Shown here in pieces: positions 55,488 through 64,000 of a stretch of DNA of 64,000 nt; positions within the stretch are counted from its first letter, which is position 1, and every line of letters begins with the position of its first letter. The stretch lies in assembly GCF_014633365.1 (NCBI RefSeq), contig NC_068346.1, positions 15,521,030-15,585,029 of the forward strand, written 5' to 3'. This DNA comes from Diospyros lotus (Eukaryota > Streptophyta > Magnoliopsida > Ericales > Ebenaceae). The translations under genes and the position numbers were made by a program. Below the pieces are notes generated by a model. That model was not told where the DNA came from. It worked only from the letters and a program-made list of their open reading frames with translations, and ran no database searches.

Positions 55488-56276
55488 TATTTGGCAAAAG
55501 CATATTTATGGTCATAAATTTTTGTATTTTTTTTTATGAAATCTTAATTTTTTTTGTAGTTTCAACTATGTCTTTAAAGTTAGACCAAAATCATATTTAT
55601 GCCCTTGTACTTTTCATGGTTTCAAATATGTTACTAAATTATGTAAAATCATTTATTTAAACACTTGGCTAGTATGTGATACACACACGCACTAACGTGC
55701 CAGTTTTTTAGCATCTCCTTAACTTCCTTTCTTTCTTTTTCTTTCTTCGACATCTCTTATGTCTCCTCCAATTGAGCTATGTAGGCCAATTAGGTTTGAG
55801 AGGTCATTGACATGCCCAAGTCGATGATCACCTTACTGTTTGGAAGGATCGAAGATGAGGTCAGTTTGGGGCAGCATTTCTTATAGGAAACGTAATTGGA
55901 GAAGACGTGGAAGAAAGAAGAAACGCAACCAGAAAAAAAGAGAGAAGAAGTTGAGAAGACGCTAAAGAGAGAGAGGAAGTTGTGGAGATGTTGTCAAAGA
56001 GAAAGAAGGAGTTGAGGAGACTCTAAAAAACTACCACGTTAGTGCACGCGCATATCAGTTGCTCACCAGTAGTTTAAATGAGTGATTTTGCTTAGTTTAG
56101 AAGTACATATGGAACCATGAAATGTTTAGGATTTCACAAAAAAAAAAAAACAAAAGTTTAAGAATATAAATATGTTTTTGGCCTAAATTCAAGGGTATAT
56201 TTGAAAGCACAAAAAAATTAAGGTTCCACAAGAAAAGAATACAAAAGTTTAAGAATATAAATATACTTTTGACCTA
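55488..56276. mobile_element. Foldback element with long inverted arms
   Basis: The left arm (55488 to about 55735) is repeated in inverted form on the right (about 56000-56276). Examples are GGCAAAAGCATATTTATG against the complement of ATATACTTTTGACC, and CGCACTAACGTGCCAG with TTTTTTAGCATCTCC against the complement of GAGACTCTAAAAAACT and CCACGTTAGTGC. The outermost roughly 95 bp on the right are present twice in tandem (56130-56180 and 56225-56276). The purine-rich centre has no gene. This fits a MITE or foldback (possibly Mutator-type) element; the target duplication was not resolved. Confidence 0.65.
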
Positions 56277-57300
56277 TTTTAAAGAATTGGTGTCTAATGT
56301 AAAAAAAAAAAAAAAAAAAGAGTGAATGTATGAGTGTTTTAGTCGTGGTGTTAAGTTTATGTGTTATATGAATTTAAATTTTAAAGTATACATGGGATGA
56401 TCACTCTTGCGTTATTTTTGATGTTTGTGCTCTCGATTATATTAGGGGAGGTAAATTGTAAATTGAGTTTTTAGCTCTTATGTAAGGATCAAACTTGTAA
56501 CTTATTAGATTGATACCGATATATTACTTATCTGATCGCTCGACTTATGCCGTGTGGGCAAATTTTAAAGTATACTTAATCAATCAAAATACAATTTGAT
56601 TAATTTGAATCTCATTTTTAAATTTAACATAGATAAGCTAAAATTTACTTTTGAAATAATCTCTTTATATCAACATGAAATTCACTTGCAAAATCAAAAA
56701 ATTTATGTTACTACTCATTTATAAACAATTAACAAATTACTACGCAAAAAAAAAAAAAAAAAACTCCCCTTTATAAGAAAGTAAAGGATTTTTATATGAT
56801 ATATTGTAGAATACAATTTCTAAGTTTTTTTTTTTAATGAATTTGAAAATTTTAATCTGAACATAAACCTCTCTAACTTACATCCAAATCAATATTCAAA
56901 AACTTGAAGCAAAAAATCTAAAATGAGCTAATCACTCAAGTCAAGTTAATTCAAAGGGATTAAGCTTAGTAAAGGGATTTTAATAGAATCATACTAAATG
57001 TGTATCATTTTTATATATTATAAGTTATATAAAGGGGTATTATGACCAAAATATCATTCATCTCTATGCGTCTCACGCGCTTCTATGCGTTTCAATAGCA
57101 TTATTTATTTTAATAATTGTAATGGAGTTGTGTGAATTAAGTTTTGTAAAAATAAAAATAATAATAAAAATAAAAAACATTTTTAATACGAACGGAGAAT
57201 GAACGTTTTTTTAAAAAAATAAATATACATAGTTTGGAATTAAAAAATATTTCTTAGTTTGAAAATGATTCAGGAACTGTCTCCTCCGTGCTTCACGGTG
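56277..57300. other. AT-rich intergenic region upstream of CSK
   Basis: Mostly AT-rich with A runs (56301-56318, 56744-56762). It includes the probable promoter of the sensor kinase gene near its right end, but no clear TATA box or other motif stands out. No coding sequence or bounded repeat was seen. Confidence 0.5.
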
Positions 57301-57452
57301 TGAAGTGTGAATTGGTGGGTCCCACTTCCATTTCCGTTATCAATCAAGCATGAGTGTGGTGGGGGCTTCGGCTTGGCTCTCAGCCATTCCTTCCCGAGTT
57401 TGCAGATTGCAGTTGCATTTGCATCCGCCCCATTCATTTTTGAGGACCGATC

Positions 57453-57484
57453 CACCACCACCACCACCACCACCACCACCACCA
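57453..57484 (+). repeat. ACC trinucleotide microsatellite in CSK 5' leader
   Basis: About ten ACC units lie 25 bp upstream of the sensor kinase start codon, so probably in the 5' untranslated region. Repeat length could vary between individuals. Confidence 0.8.
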
Positions 57485-57509
57485 ATACTACTACAATTAC
57501 AATTCACAA

Positions 57510-60500
57510 ATGCTGCTCTCTGCCGTCACTCCTCCTCTCTCTTCCAGTCCCACCACCAACTGTAACAACTCCAACTACCTCCTCTTCTGCTCCGCCACCG
57601 CCACCAGAGCCGCCGCCACCACTTCAGCCTACAGGCACCCGCCGGTCTCGCTCCTCACCGCCAACGCCTCCTCCTCCTCGTCGCTCGCGAACCCTAGCCC
57701 TCTTCGCCACGTGTGCGTCGATGAGTCCGAGTCAGGAGGACAAGACGGCGCCCTGGCGTCCTCGACCTCCGCCGTCGCGTCCGCGATTCGGAGGGCCTCG
57801 ACCTCTCCTGTCGAGTTTGCGCAGAGGATCGAGAGTGATGGAAAGCACAAGGGCCTCATCCTGCCCAGTCCTGACTTCCAGAGGCTTTGTCTCGAGCAGT
57901 TGGATCTCTTTCGTCGGATTGTTCACCCCGATGCTCTTCTCTCGGTCAGTGTGCGCTTTCATCGGTCTTTCTCCACTACCAATTTTGCTAATTTAGATGT
58001 GCGTACTTGTTAACCTAGTAATTTTGCTAGTTTGCATTGTTGTATGGACCAAGGGCATTTCTGTTATGAACTAGGAATTACAGGGGTGTCGTGTATGCAT
58101 GGACAACAGGAGTTGGGAAGGGAGAGATTAAGGCAATCACAAGTGAGGGAGGTCATACGCTTTAATGGTGGAAGTTCGAGGAACGTAAGTGATTATTGAT
58201 CTAGGCCTTGCCTCAATTTAGGTTGTTGTGGTTCAAAATCAGTTTTTGGAGAATTTCATCATAATAATAGAGATGACACAATTGGAGACCTCGTCTCTGC
58301 ATGGTGGATGAAATACATGGAGAGACACACCCAAGCAGAAAGTTTGGGTGGCCGAGTTGAGGATGTGTTATGAGGTCAATCAAGTTCTGATGCCTGGAAG
58401 GAAAGTAATGAGAAATTTGAAGAATTAAATTTTAATTTTTGATATTAGGATTTAAGCTTACTTAAATTTTGGAATTTAGATTTTTACTTTATTTCTAGTA
58501 AAAGTTGTTTGGAGATTTGATATATCTTTTTAGTTTTAGCCTATAAGTGACCAGACATTATTGAGTTTTGAATTGAAATATATTGTTTGAAACTTTTGTG
58601 CTGAAACCTCTCTCTCTCTCCAACTTTTCTGCTTCTTCCCCTTCCCTGAATTCATATAGCTCACTCACCTATTGGGATAAAGGCTTTTGATTGCTGTTGT
58701 TGCTGTACCATACTGTCATGACCCTAGGGTTTAGCTAAGGTTTAGGAAGGAATTAAGATGAGAGTTTGAAGAAGATAGAGTAGAGAAGATGGCAAGGAAG
58801 AACATAACAGAATTGAGGGAGGGAGAGAATAGCCATGGGAGAGTATTGAGAGAGGGAATTGAGATTCAAATCATTCATTAAGCTACCTTCCTCTAACTAT
58901 TCAAGCCTATTTATAGGCTTATAATTGAAGATGCTAACAACAACATAAAATGCAACTAATAAGGAAAACACATGACATGTATTACTAATATATCTTTGGG
59001 ATTCCTTGGGGTTGTAACAATCCCCACCCCTTCAAACAATTCTCGTCCCCAAGAATTGAGTGCTGCTGACCCTATTATTCAGCCAATTCCAGCCTTAATA
59101 ATATGGTTTCTTCTTCACCTTTTCTTGTTCTTATCTCTTACTTTTCTTTTCTTATGTCTTTCAGTGTCTTTTCCTCTGAAAACAACAGTACCTTGATTTG
59201 CTGCAGCACCTGTTCCAGCCATCCACCCATTCCTTGTTGCTCTCAAAATTAATTCCATTTGACTTGTCACGCCTTCCACCATAATCTCTCTAATTGTAGA
59301 GAGCAAGTCAAATTGCTTTGCAGGCCAAAATTTGGTTCGATGCTACTCTTTCCAATGGAATTGAGGACTATCAAAGCAGCGAAAGTCTCGTTTCCTTCCA
59401 CAAAGAATTTCCCCACCATCTTCCAATATCTTCTTTCTCTTTAGTAGAGGTATCCCCCATTGGGGTATCTTTAACTTCCCGATTGCTGGTGTACACTAAA
59501 AACCCGCTTCCAACAGATTTTTCTGTCAATGGAACCTTGATAGCTTCTTCAACAACTATCATTACTTCATTGGCAGCCTGAATTGCCTGATCCAATTCAA
59601 GTTTTTCCTCATTCTTTACAGCTACTGTCCTTATCCTTAGGTCTTTATCAACCCCATACTTCTCCTGAGCTGCATGAACTCCAACTTCCCTTTCCATAGC
59701 TACTACATCCGCTCCTTGCACTACTTGATGAGCAGCCTTAGGAACTCCTATGACAACATTAGTTTTGGGCCTTTCTCCAAACCGAGTACACAAGGCATTT
59801 ACAAACTATGGCCAGCTCCATTCTACCCTTCCCGAGCTCTAATTTTGGAACCAAGCGTCTGCAATACCATCCAAATAAGTTGCAGCCATTTTCACTTTCT
59901 CCCCTTCCATTACTCGGTGTTGGTAGAACATCCGTTGGCATTGTCGGATCCACCACTGAGGTCTTTCTCTTTCAAATGGGGGAATGTCCAATTGTGACTT
60001 CGGAATGGTGGAGTGATTATTGCCAACCCCTTGGTCCCAATTATCCTCCTCTGCCTCAACTTTGTCCTCTACTTCCCTCGGATCCTGTGACCTCTGTCTA
60101 TTCGTTGGCGTAGTTAGAATGGGCGCCGATGAAGCCCTGGGAGTGAATTTCCTCGGAAGGCGGACATTAGGTTGCCTAGCTAACATGCTTAAGGTGTTCA
60201 ACTGCTGACTGATTTGTTGGCAGAACCCAACAATTTCCTCCCAGAGCCCGCTAAAGGCTAAATCCAGATTGTCCGCATACTCCGATTGGCTTCGGCTGAT
60301 CTCTTTTTGACCTTGCTGACACCCCATATCTAAGCTCTCCAAACGGTCATCCCCTTGCCCTTGGTTCTGGCGTTTCCTGCTTTTAATAGCATCCCATTAG
60401 AATTCCATCTAATTCACCTCACGTTGCCTTCAATTCCGCCTTAGTTAAGATGTAATAGCTAAGAACCGTTGCCTTCTTAATCTCAACTTCTGGACCCGTT

Positions 60501-63500
60501 TCCGATCCAATACCCCGCTGCGCCACTCTGATTTGCCTTCCTCGAATCTAAATTTCGCACCCGAAGTTTGCCCAAACTCACTACACACGCAACGATTAGA
60601 CCTGGAATCGCATAATTGAAATCGCCGATCTACTTCACCTTCCAAAATTGCAACAATCACTTATTAATCGGCTCTGCTTCAATTCACCTCGGGCCTGCAT
60701 CCCTTTTTACCCAATCTCCGACCAAAAGCTCTGCTTGCTATTTCCATACTTGGATCGGCTCCAAATTTGCCTCCGAAAATCGCCTAATCCAGCGGCTCAG
60801 GATTCATCGAGATCTAAGTCGTCTTCCTCAAAATCGAAATCAACAGCCCTGTGTTTGCCTCAATCAATTGAACATGACCTCCTATATTCGCAATTAGCGA
60901 TGATCAACGTGCTCAAGGATCTGCTTCCAACACTCGCCTTACTTCTCGCTATCTACTCACGAACATAGCCGATAATCGCAATGAATGAACACCCTCTGGC
61001 CTTGCTCGCGATTGTTGCAGATTCAGTGATAGTCCCCAACCGCTTCTCCTTCTCTACAACTGAGGTCACCTTCATCGCCTTGGCCATATGCACGCCTTCC
61101 TTGATCGAACAATACTTACTGGATTTCTCAAGTTGGAAGCCCAGGCCTATTCCACCTTCTATGTTGGTTGATTCTGCTACAACCCATAAAATGTGCCGAA
61201 ATCAAGTCAGAATTTGTCTAGAACTCACCTCTCGCTCAACTTCCAAATCTGAGTTGAGAATCACAATTGAAATCGAACAATTGAGAATCGCTGCTTGCGG
61301 AATTAACTTCTGAACCGTTTCCGATCGCGCCTTCCTTCCCACCTCAGTCACATGCAGTGACCTAGACCGATTCCTAAGTCGCTCGCCTTGCGTTGCCTGC
61401 AATTCCGACCCTCACTGATCTGTCGAGGGCCATCGGATCTGAATTCGCCTCTGTTCCACTGCAAATGCCAACGTTCTGTTGTTATGAACTTAATCGCCGC
61501 TTGCAGAAATCACACTAGATAGGATCGCTCAACTACGAAGCCATCGATTTTGGAAATTGCTTGGTCGGATACGATTTTGCTTTGCTTACAATTCATCACC
61601 TGAACTGCCTCATTAAGTTGCACTCGCTGATGTTTGGCAATCACTCACGATCCACTTCAAACCGCGCCACCCTAAACTGCCCTCAGATTATCTCGAAATC
61701 ACTGTCAGAACTCACCTGGCCACTTCGTCTCCAATTCCAAGCCCGAAGTGCTTTGCTCTGATTAATTTTCCAGTCACCAGAATCGCATCTAGGGCTGTTG
61801 GAAATTAATCCACCACTAAGCATCGAAAATCACGGCTTCAAATCCCCAACCTACCGCCTTGATCAATTTTGCAATCTATCGTCTGAATTTGTTGTGGAAT
61901 CGCCTTGGTCTATTGTTATGACTTCCGACTCACAGCCGAGAATCGTCGGCTTTGATACCAAATGTCATGATCCTAGGGTTTAGCTAGGGTTTAGGAAGGA
62001 ATTCGAACGAGAGTTTGAAGAAGATAGAGCAGAGAAGAGGGCAAGGAAGAACAAAACAGAATTGAGGGAGGGAGAGAATAGCCGTGGGATAGTATTGAGA
62101 GAGGGAATTGAGATTCAAATCATTCATTAAGCTACCTTCCTCTAACTACTCAAGCCTATTTATAGGCTTATAATTGAAGATGCTAACAACAACATAAAAT
62201 GCAACTAATAAGGAAAACACATGACATGTATTACTAATATATCCTTGGGATTCCTTGGGATTGTGACACATACAATTATATTTGCGCCATTATGTTATTT
62301 ATGAGCTAATGATTTCAACAAAAAGTTGTATATGCAAATTTAGTAGAAAAATGTAGAGAAAGACCAATAAAAATCTTGATGACCAACCCTTAAACCTGAT
62401 GTGAGATATAATGGCTCTACAGAAGATATAATCATATATAGAGATGATGGTGTTACAACCCTCGAGTAGAACTCACCCTCAAAAGCTAGCTGTTAAGGGA
62501 AGGGTGCCCAAGAGATTATAAACCCCACACCAGAAGCTTGAACTTCCAATTTGGGACAAGTCCCATATCTTATGGTGGACCATAACATACCACCACGCTC
62601 CGCAGTCCGGCGCCCACAATGGCAAGCTGTGCACTAGCCATTGCTAGTCTCGGGTGAACACTGCAATGCCAACGTCACCTTCGTCGCTGCTCGCTTGCAC
62701 TGGGAGCCATGGGGCCTAGTTCTGATACCACTGTTACAACCCTCGAGTAAAATTTACCCCCAAAAGCTAGTTGTTAAGGGGAGGGTGCCCAAGAGGTTAT
62801 AAACCCCACACCAGAAGTTTGAATTTCTAATGTGGGACAAGTCCCATATCTTATGGTGGACCATAACAGATGGAAGAGCTTGAATTCTTGTGGCCAACTT
62901 TATCTAGTGGGATTAAGGCTTGTGATGTTGTTTTGGTGGTAGTGGTGATGTATACTAATCGTGGATAATGATCTATTTTTGGTTACTTATTTGTCTTGTT
63001 ACAAACTTTATAGGAGCTATTATTATTTTTTAATCTTCCGAAGTCTCTATATATAGGTTCTTGTGTCTGGTCGAATGGGGTGATATTCATGTCTCACAAA
63101 TTATCTTATCACTCATTCTTGATTTTTTCGGATAAGTATGATTGGTATGATCCAAATCTTGCTACGGATGTGAAACCTGAGAAGAAGCGCAATATTATTA
63201 ATTATTCAAGAGTGATTATAAATTCTTCAGTCCATACATTTTACAGAAAGGTTTTCCCTGTCTGACATTAAATTTTTGTGGACAGTTTCTAATTTGGTTT
63301 TCCAAATGTGGTTGATGAACTCAAACTTTTCATGTGCAGGTCTTTGTAAGACCAGCTGGAAGTTATGTTATGGACCGATTGGAGCTGCGTCAAGTTGCAG
63401 TGTGCCCAGGAGTTGATGCAGCTGATATTGTGATATTAATTGGTAATTTTAGTATTCCAACAGGGTTGAGAGCAGCAGAAGCTGCCATCTCAAATTGGGA

Positions 63501-63884
63501 GGTATAGTACTTTTCTAACTCCATGCCCATAGAATCTGGGCATCTATTCATTGTTTGTCTTTGAATTTATAATGTTATTTATTTGAATTGTAGGCAGAAT
63601 TTATTCCTGAGTGCAGAGCTGTGGTTTTTCCCATGGTTAAGCATCCATTTGTGGTGGGCTTTTTGGTTGCTGAATTTCCAGATGTGAAACTAGCAAGGGA
63701 AGGGCATGATATGACACATTGCCCATTGCCTGAGGAATCTTTTGCTTCGTATAAGGACACGACATCATGGGAAATTCAAGCTCCTATTGACAATCAATTG
63801 GAAATGTACAAGTTCACTGCCGAGCAGAGATTAAATGCTACTAACATATCTCGCTCACTTGCAATGGCATATATTATGGATCAG
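57510..63884 (+). CDS. CSK: Chloroplast sensor kinase, first three exons (3' end outside window)
   Basis: Exon 1 is 57510-57944, exon 2 is 63340-63501 and exon 3 is 63594-63884, all in phase 0 with GT...AG borders. The gene continues past the right edge. The start MLLSAV with a Ser/Ala/Thr-rich first 60 residues is a likely plastid transit peptide. Then come ASAIRRASTSPVEFAQRI, LPSPDFQRLCLEQLDLFRRI, RPAGSYVMDRLELRQV, ILIGNFSIPTGLRAAEAA, FPMVKHPFVVGFLVAEFP and INSRSLAMAY-type sequence (ISRSLAMAYIMDQ). These match the sensory GAF-like part of plant CSK, a nucleus-encoded histidine-kinase homologue that couples plastoquinone redox state to plastid transcription. The kinase part is not in view. 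Intron 1 is 5395 bp because of two retroelement insertions. Confidence 0.92.
58714..62268 (-). mobile_element. Complete non-autonomous LTR retroelement in CSK intron 1 (E3)
   Basis: LTRs are 58714-59019 and 61963-62268 (306 bp each), differing by eye at about 15 positions. The perfect target duplication CATAC occurs at 58709-58713 and 62269-62273. The primer site TTTGGTATCAAAGCC is the complement of 61948-61962, directly inside the right LTR. The polypurine tract GGGGTGGGGAT lies inside the left LTR. On the minus strand there is a leader of 1.6 kb without coding, then a broken gag (60342-59371). The element is antisense to CSK. It is the same family as E1 and E2 by layout, leader style and gag position. 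Confidence 0.92.
59371..60342 (-). pseudogene. Partial Ty3 gag of element E3
   Basis: The first part (60342-59839) ends in a clear Ty3 gag start: SQLDIPPFERERPQWWIRQC, then KVKMAATYLDGIADAWFQN. After stops it resumes at 59793 (FVNALCTRFGERPKTN). The remaining 120 codons (VAMEREVGVHAAQEKYGVD, LDQAIQAANEVMIVVEEAIK) do not resemble gag and are unrecognised. Zinc knuckle, protease and polymerase are absent. The gag piece and cut-off point match the remnant at 18-575. Confidence 0.75.
62451..62868 (-). mobile_element. TRIM element, 418 bp, in CSK intron 1
   Basis: Two 137-bp direct repeats (62451-62587, 62732-62868; TGTTACAACCC...CCATAACA) flank a 144-bp interior. The perfect target duplication GATGG occurs at 62446-62450 and 62869-62873. 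The minus strand reads TGGTATCAGAACTAGG (complement of 62716-62731) next to the right repeat, a Met-type primer site. No coding. Size and layout are those of a terminal-repeat retrotransposon in miniature. Confidence 0.93.
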
Positions 63885-63953
63885 GTAGACTACTGATGCT
63901 TTATAATCGCTTTTTTCATTTGTTTTTTGGTTGGGAATTTTTTTCCCCCCGCC

Positions 63954-63977
63954 GGGGGGGGGGGGGGGGGGGGGGGG
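63954..63977 (+). repeat. 24-base G run near right edge
   Basis: CCCCCCGCC followed by 24 G in CSK intron 3. Long G runs also occur at 13669-13686 and 27833-27852. Lengths of such runs are often unreliable in assembled sequence. Confidence 0.7.
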
Positions 63978-64000
63978 TGTGTGGAGGGAAGGTGGATACG

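Noticed and set aside
57307..57996. 229-codon plus-strand frame overlapping CSK exon 1
   Set aside because: It is the other frame of the GC-rich exon. The frame starting at 57510 matches the CSK family and ends at a good splice donor.
1..64000. CRISPR array or bacterial operon
   Set aside because: No regularly spaced repeats; spliceosomal introns, snRNA genes and LTR elements show a plant nuclear genome.

Overview
The window is nuclear DNA from a flowering plant, most likely a eudicot. It contains intron-rich plant genes with GT/AG splice sites, plant U2 snRNA genes with the plant upstream sequence element, a nuclear tRNA-Arg, and dense nested LTR retrotransposons, TRIMs and DNA transposons. 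I cannot name the species. A chloroplast sensor kinase gene, an ENOD8/Hev b 13-type GDSL esterase, DUF868 genes and eIF4B 3' ends occur together. eIF4B1 and a close GDSL homologue are also near neighbours on Arabidopsis chromosome 3 (from memory), which suggests ancestral linkage.

Layout. 1-14.5 kb is a pile of nested retroelements. It holds members of one Ty3-derived, apparently non-autonomous family (LTRs about 300-400 bp, initiator-Met primer site, 5-bp target duplications). One of these carries a piece of a kinesin-7 motor domain. A Cassandra-like TRIM and a fragmented long LTR are also here. 15.1-17.8 kb is a duplicated block: an eIF4B 3' end, a U2 snRNA gene and a DUF868 promoter without its gene. 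17.8-24.4 kb holds a broken GDSL gene split by a young Copia element, then a U2 pseudogene. 25.6 kb has tRNA-Arg(ACG). 26.5-30.4 kb is an intact five-exon GDSL esterase. 30.8-32.8 kb is a second, broken GDSL copy that contains a small LTR element carrying TIC40-like coding sequence. 33.0-40.0 kb is a direct tandem duplication of [U2 snRNA + DUF868 gene] on the minus strand. It continues into an eIF4B fragment (40.6-42.5 kb) split by a hAT-type element. 42.6-55.2 kb is again nested LTR elements and CACTA-like remnants. 55.5-56.3 kb is a foldback element. From 57.5 kb to the right edge lie the first three exons of the chloroplast sensor kinase gene. Its 5.4-kb first intron holds a 3.55-kb retroelement and a 418-bp TRIM.

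The genes that look functional are the GDSL esterase, two DUF868 genes, three U2 snRNA genes, tRNA-Arg and the visible part of the sensor kinase. The most notable non-gene content is the capture of host coding fragments (kinesin, TIC40) by small LTR elements. Several insertion histories can be read directly from target-site duplications. All similarities were judged by eye from the sequence and from memory of protein families; no database search was run.
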